Positions 46,740 to 55,036 of a stretch of DNA of 64,000 bases are shown piece by piece. A program made the position numbers and the translations under genes. The DNA comes from RPQJ01 sp963712815 (GTDB lineage: Bacteria; Pseudomonadota; Gammaproteobacteria; Steroidobacterales; Steroidobacteraceae): contig CAVQJL010000012.1 in assembly GCA_963712815.1 (NCBI GenBank), forward strand, positions 1 through 64,000. The letters are read 5' to 3'. A model generated the notes under the pieces. That model searched no databases and was not told the origin of the DNA. It saw only the letters and a program-made list of their open reading frames with translations. Each line of letters opens with the position of its first letter. Position 1 is the first letter of the stretch.

Positions 46740-47993
46740 ATGAAGAAGGCAAATCTGGTTCTGGCAGCCGCGCTGGCGGCTGCAGGCGTCACGACCGTCG
46801 CCACTGGGCTGCTGACGCCAGCAACGGCGATCGCACAGGCGGCAGCACCGCAGAAAATCGGCGCCAAGATGCTGAAGCCGCTCAAGGCCGCCCAGGAAGC
46901 GATCGGCGCCAAGAACTGGGAGGCCGCCATTGCCAGCCTCGCCGAGGCCCAGGCCATCGAGCCAAAGACGCCCTACGAGGCGTTCATGGTGGACGAACTC
47001 GGATGGTATGCCCGCCTCCAGACCAAGGATTACAAGGGCGCCGAGGAGTCCCTCGCGCGGGCCGTGTCGTCCGGCTTCGTGGCAGAGGCCGACCTGCCGC
47101 AGCGCTACAAGGCGCTGGCTCAGATCAACTACCAGTTGCAGGACTACGCGAAGGCCGTGGAATACGGCGACAAGTACCTCGCCGCGGCGCCCGGCAGCGC
47201 CGATATCGGCGCGCTGGTCGCGCAGAGCAAGTTCCTGCAGGACGATTTCGCCGGCGCCCGCGCGACCGTGGACCAGATCACGGCCGGCCAGGCCAAGCCT
47301 GACGAGCAGTTGCTGCTGATCGGCCTGCGCAGCAGCTTCGAACTCAAGGACCGGCCCGGCACGGTGCGCAGCCTCGAATCGCTGGTTCGTCACTATCCTT
47401 CGGCGAAGTACTGGGAGGACCTGCTGAACAACCAGCTCTACGAGACCAAGAGCGACCGCGACCTGCGCGCTCTTTACCGCCTGATCGCCGACACTCAGAC
47501 CATGAACCGGCCCGAGGAGTATTCCGAGGCGGCCGCGACGCTCATGACCGGCGGCTTCCCGACGGAAGCCCGCAATGTGCTCGAGCAGGGCCTCGCCGCC
47601 GGCGGATTCCAGGGCGAATCGCTCACCCGTGCCCAGGCCGACCTCGCCCGGGCGAAATCGGGTGCCGATGCGGACCGCAAGGAGCTGCCCGGCGCCGACC
47701 AGGCGCTCGCCGCCGCCAAGTCCGGCAACGAGATGGTTGCCATGGGCAAGCTGTTCTTCAGCGTGGGCGAGTACGGCAAGGCTGCGGATGCGATCCAGAA
47801 GGGTCTCGCCAAGGGCGGCGTCTCGGACGTCGACGACGCGAACATGCTGATGGGCATCGCGCAGTCGCGGTCCGGTAAGTCGACGGAGGCGCTCGCCGCC
47901 TTCGACGCCGTCAAGGACGCCAAGCTCGGCGAAGTGGCGCGCTTGTGGAAGCTCCACGTCGAGACGTTGGCGACTCCAGCCCCGGCCGGCTGA
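46740..47993 (+). CDS. Exported TPR-like repeat protein, paralogue of 48091-49302
   Basis: A predicted periplasmic helical-repeat protein of unknown role. The 417-residue product (MKKANLVLAAALAAAGVTT then TAIAQAAAPQ) has a clear signal peptide. Weak tetratricopeptide-like helix pairs follow, for example LKAAQEAIGAKNWEAAIASL and YQLQDYAKAVEYGDKYLAA. It matches the paralogue block for block (LKAAQEAI, EAQA, SDVDDANM, AFDAVKDA, EVARLWKL). ATG 46740 has GAGG six bases upstream; the ATG at 46728 overlaps the VOC stop and would place charges before the signal. The paralogue is linked to a tonB-exbB-exbD-exbD run, suggesting a role in energised outer-membrane transport. Other gene families with TPRs cannot be excluded. 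Confidence 0.85.
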   Translation: MKKANLVLAAALAAAGVTTVATGLLTPATAIAQAAAPQKIGAKMLKPLKAAQEAIGAKNWEAAIASLAEAQAIEPKTPYEAFMVDELGWYARLQTKDYKGAEESLARAVSSGFVAEADLPQRYKALAQINYQLQDYAKAVEYGDKYLAAAPGSADIGALVAQSKFLQDDFAGARATVDQITAGQAKPDEQLLLIGLRSSFELKDRPGTVRSLESLVRHYPSAKYWEDLLNNQLYETKSDRDLRALYRLIADTQTMNRPEEYSEAAATLMTGGFPTEARNVLEQGLAAGGFQGESLTRAQADLARAKSGADADRKELPGADQALAAAKSGNEMVAMGKLFFSVGEYGKAADAIQKGLAKGGVSDVDDANMLMGIAQSRSGKSTEALAAFDAVKDAKLGEVARLWKLHVETLATPAPAG

Positions 47994-48028
47994 CCGCCCC
48001 GTTCACAGCGCAGGCTGACCATGAGAAA

Positions 48029-48065
48029 GAGGCCGCCGCGGCGCAAGCCGCGGCGGCCTCTGCTT
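48029..48065. terminator. Bidirectional intrinsic terminator between the two TPR genes
   Basis: A perfect 14-bp stem (GAGGCCGCCGCGGC, tetraloop GCAA, GCCGCGGCGGCCTC) is followed on the plus strand by TGCTTTTT. It is preceded by GAGAAA, which gives a short T-rich tract on the minus strand. It lies 36 bases after the plus-strand TPR stop and 31 bases from the minus-strand TPR stop, so it serves both convergent genes. Confidence 0.88.
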
Positions 48066-48090
48066 TTTCGTGAGCGTTACCGCGTACTGA

Positions 48091-49302
48091 TCAGCGGATT
48101 CGCAGCTTCCAGAGCCGCGCGATCTCTGCGAAATCCGGATCCTTTATGGCGTCGAAGGCCTTGATCGCCTCGGTCTTCTTGCCTGACCGCACGAGCGCGA
48201 TGCCCAATTCCATGTTCGCGTCGTCGACGTCACTCAGCCCCGGCAGAGAAAGCGCCTTACGCATCGCCGCGGCGGCCTCAGCGTACTTGCCGGCGCTGAA
48301 GTACAGCTGCCCGACCTTGTAGGCCGCATCACCCGTCTTGGCCGCCGCCAGCGACTTGTCCGCCACTGCCAGCGCCTTGCGGTCCTCGTCTGCCTTCTTC
48401 TTGGCCGTGTCGCGCGTGCGCTGCGCGCGCGTCAGCTCCTCGCCGCTGAACAACCCGGCAGCGAGACCTTTGTCCATGATGCGCTCGGCCTCGATCGCGA
48501 ACCCGCCGACGTACAGCGCCTGCGCCATGTCGAGGTACTGCCCGGACTTCGTGAGGGACCCGACGTCCTCCGACAGCCGGTAGAGGGCCAGCAGTTCGTG
48601 ATCGTGGTTGGTCTCCTCGAGGTAGCCGTCGAGCAGCCTGTCCCACGTCTCCGGGCTCGGGTAGTAAGTGAGCAACTTCTCCAGTGCGGCCGTAGTGCCC
48701 GCTTCGTCCTTGAGCTCGTAGTTCGACCGCAGCAGGAGCTGCAGCAGGTCCTCGCTCGGCTTCTGGCCCGGCTTGATGAGCCGGTTGGCCGCGGCGACCG
48801 CGCCCTTGTAGTCCTTCTGCTGGAAATAGGACTGCGCTACCAGCATCTGCGCCTCGGCGTCGTTCGGTGCCGACTTGAGGTACTGGTTGGCCGCCTGCGC
48901 TGCCTTGGGGTAGTTGCCGGCCCTGAAGTACAGCTGCGCAACCGTCTTGGTGCGCTGCACCTTCTCGCCCGCCGGCATCTGGCCGGAACCGATCTGCTGC
49001 TCGAGCAGCCGCGCGGCGTCGGCATTGCGCCCCTGCTGGAGGTAGACGTACCAGAGCAGCTCGTTGATCTTGTAGTCCTCGAAGGCGGTTCGCGGCTTCA
49101 CCGCCTGTGCCTCCTTGATCCTGGCCAGGGCGCCGTTCCAGTTCTTCTTCTGGATGGCTTCCTGCGCAGCCTTGAGCGGCACGCCGACCTTCGGGCCGAT
49201 CTTCTGTTGAGCCTCCGCGACGGCAGGCGCGAGAAGTGCCACCGGCACGCCCGCTGCTCCGGTGAATGCGAGTGCTGCAGTCAGTACCCAGCTTGGCTTC
49301 AT
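48091..49302 (-). CDS. Exported TPR-like repeat protein linked to the TonB operon
   Basis: A 403-residue predicted periplasmic TPR-like protein. The signal peptide is MKPSWVLTAALAFTGAAGV followed by PAVAEAQQK. Helical repeats include LKAAQEAIQKKNWNGALARI, YFRAGNYPKAAQAANQYL and YFQQKDYKGAVAAANRLI. It is clearly paralogous to the convergent gene at 46740-47993. The ATG at 49302 was chosen because the 21 codons before it are unlike a signal and include no Shine-Dalgarno. It is the last gene after tonB-exbB-exbD-exbD on this strand, but an intrinsic terminator at 49347-49377 separates them, so it may also have its own promoter. Such TPR proteins recur beside multi-ExbD TonB systems. Confidence 0.86.
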   Translation of the reverse strand: MKPSWVLTAALAFTGAAGVPVALLAPAVAEAQQKIGPKVGVPLKAAQEAIQKKNWNGALARIKEAQAVKPRTAFEDYKINELLWYVYLQQGRNADAARLLEQQIGSGQMPAGEKVQRTKTVAQLYFRAGNYPKAAQAANQYLKSAPNDAEAQMLVAQSYFQQKDYKGAVAAANRLIKPGQKPSEDLLQLLLRSNYELKDEAGTTAALEKLLTYYPSPETWDRLLDGYLEETNHDHELLALYRLSEDVGSLTKSGQYLDMAQALYVGGFAIEAERIMDKGLAAGLFSGEELTRAQRTRDTAKKKADEDRKALAVADKSLAAAKTGDAAYKVGQLYFSAGKYAEAAAAMRKALSLPGLSDVDDANMELGIALVRSGKKTEAIKAFDAIKDPDFAEIARLWKLRIR

Positions 49303-49346
49303 GATCAATCTGCCTCGAATCGGGGCCGCAGGGCCCTTTAACGTGT

Positions 49347-49377
49347 AAAAAGCCGCCGGGGCCAACGCCCCGGCAGC
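49347..49377 (-). terminator. Intrinsic terminator after the second exbD
   Basis: Reading the minus strand, an 11-bp stem with one G-U pair (GCTGCCGGGGC, loop GTTG, GCCCCGGCGGC) is followed immediately by TTTTT. It lies 36 bases after the exbD stop and 45 bases before the TPR gene start. Confidence 0.85.
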
Positions 49378-49412
49378 CTGGTTTCTCGGCCGGACGAGTT
49401 CCCAGCCAGGCG

Positions 49413-49826
49413 CTACATGAATTGTTCGTTGCCGACGAACCCGATCTTTCGCATGCCATTGCGCTGGGCGGATGCGAGCACGCGGGCCACGACGTCGTAC
49501 TTCGCGCGCTTGCTCGGCCGGATGTGCAGCTCCGGCTGCGGCTCGATCGCCGCTTCACGCCGGAAGTACCCTTCCAGCGCTTCGATCTCCACCGGTGTAC
49601 CGTTCCACAGCACCGTACCGTCGAAATCGATCTCGAGGTTGATGACGACCGGCTGGGCCGTCGACGGAGCATTGGTGGCCCGCGGCATGTCGAGCTTGAC
49701 CGCGTGCGTCATCACCGGGATGGTGATGATGAACATGATGAGGAGCACGAGCATGACGTCGATCAGCGGCGTCATGTTGATGTCCATCATCGGCTCGTCG
49801 TCGCCGCCGCCGATACTCATTCCCAT
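49413..49826 (-). CDS. exbD: ExbD-family proton-channel subunit (second copy)
   Basis: A small inner-membrane subunit of the ExbB-ExbD motor that powers TonB using the proton-motive force. The 137-residue product has a short cytoplasmic start (MGMSIGGGDDEPMMDIN) and a single transmembrane helix, NMTPLIDVMLVLLIMFIITI, with the essential proton-carrying Asp23. A periplasmic domain follows. It is paralogous to the upstream exbD, 33 bases away. Paired ExbD copies are known in some TonB systems, where one copy can be specialised. A terminator follows its stop. Confidence 0.94.
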   Translation of the reverse strand: MGMSIGGGDDEPMMDINMTPLIDVMLVLLIMFIITIPVMTHAVKLDMPRATNAPSTAQPVVINLEIDFDGTVLWNGTPVEIEALEGYFRREAAIEPQPELHIRPSKRAKYDVVARVLASAQRNGMRKIGFVGNEQFM

Positions 49827-49859
49827 GCCGGTCTCTCCTCGGTTCCTGGTGGACGGCGA

Positions 49860-50294
49860 TCAGCGGGCCAGCGCGCGATCTGGCTCGGTGATGAACCCGA
49901 CCTTCTGGATGCCACCGCGCTGGCAAGTCACGATGACGCGCCCAATGTGCTCGTAGGCGGTGTTGCGGTCGCCGCGTACGTGCACCTCGGGCTGCGGATC
50001 GAGCACCGCGACCTGCTTGATCCGCTCGAGCAGAGCGTCCTGCGAGGGCAGCTGCGCCGTATTCCAGAAGATGTTGCCCTCGGCATCGACGGCGATATTG
50101 ACGTTCTCGGGCTTGGTTTGAGTCGGGATGTTGGCGGCCTGTGGCAGATCGACCTTCACCGACTGTGTGATCACGGGGATCGTGATCAGGAAGATGATCA
50201 GCAGCACCAGCATCACGTCGACCAGCGGCGTGACGTTGATCTCAGAGATCGCCTTGTCCTCGTCATCGCCGGCCGTGCTGATGGACATGCTCAT
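49860..50294 (-). CDS. exbD: ExbD-family proton-channel subunit (first copy)
   Basis: The first of two ExbD subunits in this TonB operon. The 144-residue product has the family helix NVTPLVDVMLVLLIIFLITI with the essential Asp26, and a periplasmic domain (NVNIAVDAEGNIFWNTAQL). Its ATG is at 50294, 28 bases after exbB. The two ExbDs differ mainly in the periplasmic part and in the amino-terminal few residues, consistent with division of labour rather than very recent duplication. Confidence 0.95.
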   Translation of the reverse strand: MSMSISTAGDDEDKAISEINVTPLVDVMLVLLIIFLITIPVITQSVKVDLPQAANIPTQTKPENVNIAVDAEGNIFWNTAQLPSQDALLERIKQVAVLDPQPEVHVRGDRNTAYEHIGRVIVTCQRGGIQKVGFITEPDRALAR

Positions 50295-50322
50295 CCTGAA
50301 TGCCTCCCGCGCGCCTCGGCGG

Positions 50323-51045
50323 TTACTTCTTGACGCCGGAGATGACCTGCGGGCTGGAGCCTTCCACCCGCGATCCGCTCACGATCACCTGCTCGAGGTC
50401 GTTCGCGAAGAGCTTGACGCGCTCCATGATGAGCTTGTTGCGGCCCAGCAGGTAGTTGTAGCCGAGCACCGCAGGCACCGCGACCGCGAGGCCGATGGCG
50501 GTCATGATCAGCGCCTCGCCCACCGGACCTGCAACCTTGTCGATGCTGGCCTGGCCGGCCACGCCGATGGCGACGAGCGCGTGGTAGATGCCCCAGACCG
50601 TACCGAAAAGCCCGATGAACGGCGCGGTCGAGCCCGTCGTGGCGAGGAAGGGCAACTGCGTCTGCAGAGCGCTGCCGATACGGGCCACGCCGCGCGCGAT
50701 GACGTTGTCGATCCACTCGTGCAGCGGAACCTGCTGGGTCATGCGCGTGTCGTGGTGACCCGCCGCATCGATCGCCTCGGACGCGATGGCCTTGAAGATG
50801 TTGCCCTTGCCCGTGAGCTTGGTGACGCCGTTCTTGATGTTGTCGGCGGCCCAGAAGCTCTTCTCGGCCTCGGCGGCCTGCTTGAGGAGGCGCCGCTGCT
50901 CCCACCACTTGGTGAAGATGATGAACCACGAGTAGGCCGACATCACTGCCAGCAGGATCAGGACGCCTTTGGCGATGAAATCACCCTGAGCCCACAGGGC
51001 CTGGAGTCCGTACGGGTTGTCGACAGTGACGCTTTCAGTGGCCAT
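50323..51045 (-). CDS. exbB: ExbB/TolQ-family proton-channel protein
   Basis: The inner-membrane ExbB pentamer subunit that houses ExbD and drives TonB. The 240-residue product shows three membrane segments: GVLILLAVMSAYSWFIIFTK, TGSTAPFIGLFGTVWGIYHA and IGLAVAVPAVLGYNYLLGRN. The conserved TAPFIGLFGTVWGI motif is a hallmark of ExbB/TolQ/MotA. ExbB rather than TolQ is favoured by the tonB neighbour and by lack of tolA/tolB. The start is an ATG at 51045, 78 bases after the tonB stop. Confidence 0.95.
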   Translation of the reverse strand: MATESVTVDNPYGLQALWAQGDFIAKGVLILLAVMSAYSWFIIFTKWWEQRRLLKQAAEAEKSFWAADNIKNGVTKLTGKGNIFKAIASEAIDAAGHHDTRMTQQVPLHEWIDNVIARGVARIGSALQTQLPFLATTGSTAPFIGLFGTVWGIYHALVAIGVAGQASIDKVAGPVGEALIMTAIGLAVAVPAVLGYNYLLGRNKLIMERVKLFANDLEQVIVSGSRVEGSSPQVISGVKK

Positions 51046-51123
51046 GGGGGTGTATTCCTCTCACGAAACGGTTGCGTATCTAGGGTGATCTTTTGACGTC
51101 GGAGCCGTTGTTGCGGGCAGCTG

Positions 51124-51786
51124 TCAGTCGGTAAGACGGAACGTGACCGCGAACGTGTGCCACATGGAAACGGTCTTGCCGTCTTCCTTGCCTGGAACGA
51201 AGCGCCAGTTGCGCTGCACTTCCTTTACCGCGGCTTCGTCGAGCTTGGGGAAGCCGCTGCTCTTGGCGACCTCGACCTGACCGGCACGGCCACCCTCGGT
51301 GACCAAGACCTTCAGAGTGACGGTGCCTTCCTCGCCCGCGCGCCGCGCAGCCGGCGGGTACTCCGGCTGGGTGATTCTTGCGCCGCGACCCTGCGTCGAG
51401 GGCGGCGTCCGCACGACCTTTTTCTCGACGGGCTTCGGCGCGGCGACGGGCGGCGGCGGCGCGGCGACCGGGCGTTCGCTCGTCACGTTGCTGATGGCTG
51501 TGCTCGGGCCGGAATCGACCGCGAGCTCGATCGAGATCTCCGGCGGCGGCACGTACGGGGGCGGCGTATCGAATTCCGGGGGCGGCGGTGGCGGCTCGCT
51601 GTCGTCCTCGGGGAGTTCCTCGATCAACCGCGTCTCGACCGGACCGAGAACGACCTCGACGACCTTCTTTCCCAGGCCCGACGCCAGCACCCACACGAAC
51701 AGCACGTGGATGAGCAGGACCAGCGCGAACGCCGCCATCCGCTTGCCATTTTTTGCCGGATCGTCGATCGAATACGAGTACGCCAC
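51124..51786 (-). CDS. tonB: TonB energy-transducing protein
   Basis: TonB links the ExbBD motor to outer-membrane receptors. The 220-residue protein has one amino-terminal helix (RMAAFALVLLIHVLFVWVLA), including the SxxxH-type His common in TonB, then a periplasmic Pro/Glu spacer (SEPPPPPPEFDTPPPYVPPP) and a Lys/Pro segment. The carboxy-terminal TonB domain carries the YPPAARRAGEEGTV motif and ends KTVSMWHTFAVTFRLTD. It heads the tonB-exbB-exbD-exbD operon on the minus strand. The 129 bp upstream to the ilvD stop contain no other gene. Confidence 0.95.
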   Translation of the reverse strand: MAYSYSIDDPAKNGKRMAAFALVLLIHVLFVWVLASGLGKKVVEVVLGPVETRLIEELPEDDSEPPPPPPEFDTPPPYVPPPEISIELAVDSGPSTAISNVTSERPVAAPPPPVAAPKPVEKKVVRTPPSTQGRGARITQPEYPPAARRAGEEGTVTLKVLVTEGGRAGQVEVAKSSGFPKLDEAAVKEVQRNWRFVPGKEDGKTVSMWHTFAVTFRLTD

Positions 51787-51915
51787 ATCCCCTCCACTGC
51801 CGTGGGGTCGATTCGTTGTGCGGAGCCGCTGGGCACGACATCCCGCTATGTCGGCACCGACACTAGCAAGAGCTGCCCGCGACCCGCAACCCTTCCCCTG
51901 AGCCGGGCCGCGACT

Positions 51916-53674
51916 TTACCCACGTGGGCCCTGCAAGACAATAGCCGCGCGGTCCTCGGACGTGCCCGCAGCCATCGCGTCGAACGGCTCCAGGCGTCCG
52001 TCGGTGACCGCCCCGAGTGATGCGCTGCTGACCAGGGCGGCATATTTCGCCAGTACGCCTCGCGTCGCGTACGGTGCAGGCGTAGTCCACCGTGCCCGCC
52101 GCGCCGCGAATTCCGCGTCACTTATGTGCATCGTGATCGTGCTCTGCGCGGCGTCGATGCTGATGCGGTCGCCGTCGCGCACCAGCGCCAGCGGGCCGCC
52201 CACGGCCGCCTCGGGCGAGACGTGTCCCACCACGAATCCGTGGCTCCCGCCCGAAAATCGTCCGTCCGTGACGAGCGCGACCTTGTCGCCCAGGCCCTTA
52301 CCCATGATCGCCGCGGTCGGGCTCAGCATCTCGCGCATTCCGGGCCCGCCGCGCGGGCCCTCGTAACGCACGACGAGCACGTCGCCCGCCACGACCGTGC
52401 CGTCCAGGATCGCCTGCAACGCCGCCTCCTCGCCGTCGAACACGCGCGCCCGGCCCTCGAACTGCAGACCCTCCTTGCCGCTGATCTTGGCCACGGCACC
52501 CTCGGGAGCGAGATTGCCGTAGAGGACGACGAGATGGCTCTGCGCCTTGATCGGGTCTCCGAGCGGCCGGACGATCTGCTGCCCTGCCGGATAGGGTTTC
52601 ACCCGCCGGAGGTTCTGCGCGAGCGTGCGGCCGGTGACCGTCATGCACCCGCCGTGCAGCAGGCCGGCGTCCAGCAGCGACTTCATCAGCGGCTGGATGC
52701 CGCCGATGCGGATCAGCTCCGACATGGAGTAGCTGCCGCTGGGGCGCAGGTCTGCGAGCACGGGAACCCGGGCGCCGATCCGCGTGAAATCGTCGAGCGC
52801 AAGCGGCACGCCGGCGGCGTGCGCCATCGCGAGCAGGTGCAGGACCGCGTTGGTGGACCCGGCGAGCGCGATTGTCGTGACGATCGCATTCTCGAACGCT
52901 TCGCGGCACAGGATGTCGGACGGCTTGATGCCGCGTCGAACCAGCTGGACCGCCGTCCGGCCGGCGCGCTCGGCGTCGAGCCGCTTGGTGCGCGACACGG
53001 CTTCCTGCGCCGAGCTGTTGGCCAGGCTCATGCCGAGTGCCTCGATCGCCGAAGCCATGGTGTTTGCGGTGTACATGCCCCCGCAGCTGCCGGGCCCCGG
53101 GATCGCCGTGCGCTCCACCTCCCGCAGACCCCGCTCCGAGATCGCGCCGCGGGCATGGGCGCCGACGGCCTCGAACACCGACACGATGTCGCGCCGCTCG
53201 GCGCCCGGACGAATGGTCCCGCCGTAGACGAACACCGCCGGACGGTCGAGCCGCGCGATGGCCATCATGCAGCCGGGCATGTTCTTGTCGCAGCCGCCGA
53301 TCGCGACGAGGCCGTCGAATCCCTGCGCCCCCACGACAGTCTCGATGGAGTCGGCAATCACCTCGCGCGACACGAGCGAGTAACGCATTCCCGGCGTGCC
53401 CATCGAGATGCCGTCCGAGACGGTGATGGTTCCGAACACCGTGGCCTTGCCGCCGGCGCCCTCCACGCCCCGGACCGCGGCGTCCGGCGAGGCGGTCGAT
53501 GTGCATGTTGCAGGGCGTGAGCGTGCTCCAGGTCGAGGCGACGCCGATCTGCGAACGCCGGAAGTCACGGTCGTCGAACCCGGTGGCGCGCAGCATCGCG
53601 CGGCTCGGCGTCTGCTTGACCCCGTCGAACACCACCCGGGAATGGGGGCGCGGATCGACCTTGTTCTTGGGCAT
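51916..53674 (-). pseudogene. ilvD: Dihydroxy-acid dehydratase, one +1 frameshift near the 5' end
   Basis: It catalyses the third step of isoleucine/valine synthesis. The gene starts MPKNKVDPRPHSRVVFDGVK at the ATG at 53674 (AGGAG eight bases upstream) and reads correctly through TPCNMHIDRLA. Near 53488 one extra base in GCCTCGCCGGACGCC shifts the frame. The other frame then gives VRGVEGAGGKATVFGTITVS and a complete enzyme to the stop at 51916. Cluster and active-site blocks are present: GGCDKNMPGCMMA, GPGSCGGMYTANTM and TDGRFSGGSHGFVVGH. In an organism that keeps ilvC and leuABCD with an attenuator, a broken ilvD is unexpected unless another copy exists. A sequencing error is the simplest explanation. 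Confidence 0.9.
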
Positions 53675-53750
53675 GCAGGTCACTCCTGGTTGACTGGTGA
53701 TTGTGCCGGAATTCGTTGCCGGGATCCGGAGGTGGCGGACGACGTCCGGC

Positions 53751-55010
53751 TCACGGCCTCGACGGAACCGTGGCGACGGTGCGGCGCATCGCCGTGAACT
53801 GCCAGGCCCCGAGCGCGATCAGGCCCACGGGCAGCAGCATTGCCCAGGCCTCGAGGCCTGCCCGGGTCCGCTGCAGCCCGTAGTAGGCGAGGATCGCGAC
53901 CGGCGGCGCCACCAGCCCGCGCACTCCGGTGAGGGTGACGTGCAGCGCCATGTAGCGGGTCTCCTCCCCGCGCGGCGCAAAGTCGTTGTGGCCGAGCGAC
54001 CAGCCGAGGCTGCCCGCCGCGAGCGAGATCCCCATCAGCAGTGCGCCGGGCCAGAGCAGCACCGACTGCCCGGCGAGGACCGCGAACGCGAGCAGCACCG
54101 CACCCGCAACCGCGATCCAGGCGTGCACGGAGCGGTACACGACCACGTGGTGCCGGTCGAGGAACCTCGCCCACGGCTGGATCGCAATCGGCATGACGAG
54201 GATCGGCAGCGCGGCGGTAATCGCGACCTGGACCATCTCCGAGGCTCCGAGGATGTCGTCGATGCAGACCACCAGCAGCGGCGTCAGCATCAGGTGCCCG
54301 GCGCCGAAAGTCGACATTGCGAGCATGTAGCGGCGAAAGTTCGCGTCGCTCACCAGCAGCTGCCGTATGCCCGACAGGTCGAAGCGCGCACCCCCTCGCA
54401 GTCGGATGAGTTCGTCCGCAAGCAACCGCTGTTCCTGGCGGACCCGGAACCGTCCGAACGCGACACTGCCGGCGAGTCCCGTTGCCGCGGCCGCCAGGAT
54501 CGCGACCCGGTACCAGGGATCGTCATGCTCGAGCAGCCAGCCGAGCAGCAGCCCGGTCCCGGCCAGCGCGAGCGAGCCGTTGACCATGATCCGGCCCGTG
54601 ACCCGGGCCCGAAGGTGGCGGGGGTAATTCACGCTCCAGATCACCGAGCGAACCGTATCGATGCCCGCCCAGAGCAGGCGTGCGACCCCATAGAGAATCA
54701 GGAATGCCACGAGTCCGGCCCCGCCCACGGGCAGCAGGGCCAGTCCCGCGACACAGACGGCCAGTGCCGCCAGCAGTGGCCGGAGGAAGCGGACTTTGGG
54801 CCGGCCCTGCGCGCGACGCGCGTAGGCGAGGCTCACGACGTTCGCCCAGGCGGGGGCTGCGCTCACCACGGCAACGACCAGGTCGACGGCAATGCCGCCG
54901 ACCGCGCTGCCGAACAGCGAACGGACCATGACGGCCGCCGTGCCGCCCTCGATCACGCCGAGGCACACGTACACCAGCGTCCAGGTGCGACGCTCGAAGC
55001 GCAGGTCCAT
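53751..55010 (-). CDS. Major facilitator superfamily transporter
   Basis: A 12-helix MFS-type inner-membrane transporter of unknown substrate. The 419-residue product starts MDLRFERRTWTLVYVCLGVI and shows repeated hydrophobic segments such as LLAALAVCVAGLALLPV, VAFLILYGVARLLWAG, AAATGLAGSVAF and WAMLLPVGLIALGAWQF. A charged central loop between helices 6 and 7 contains RFRVRQEQRLLADELIRL. It follows the leucyl aminopeptidase by 26 bases and precedes ilvD by 76, so it may be co-transcribed with both. An amino-acid or peptide-related role is only a guess from that context. Confidence 0.85.
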   Translation of the reverse strand: MDLRFERRTWTLVYVCLGVIEGGTAAVMVRSLFGSAVGGIAVDLVVAVVSAAPAWANVVSLAYARRAQGRPKVRFLRPLLAALAVCVAGLALLPVGGAGLVAFLILYGVARLLWAGIDTVRSVIWSVNYPRHLRARVTGRIMVNGSLALAGTGLLLGWLLEHDDPWYRVAILAAAATGLAGSVAFGRFRVRQEQRLLADELIRLRGGARFDLSGIRQLLVSDANFRRYMLAMSTFGAGHLMLTPLLVVCIDDILGASEMVQVAITAALPILVMPIAIQPWARFLDRHHVVVYRSVHAWIAVAGAVLLAFAVLAGQSVLLWPGALLMGISLAAGSLGWSLGHNDFAPRGEETRYMALHVTLTGVRGLVAPPVAILAYYGLQRTRAGLEAWAMLLPVGLIALGAWQFTAMRRTVATVPSRP

Positions 55011-55036
55011 GGCGGTTCGGCGGTCGTCGAGACCGG

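Noticed and set aside
51916..53674. Programmed +1 frameshift in ilvD
   Set aside because: No slippery sequence, stop-codon stimulator or downstream structure of a known recoding site is evident, and the same +1 change occurs in unrelated genes nearby; sequencing error is simpler.
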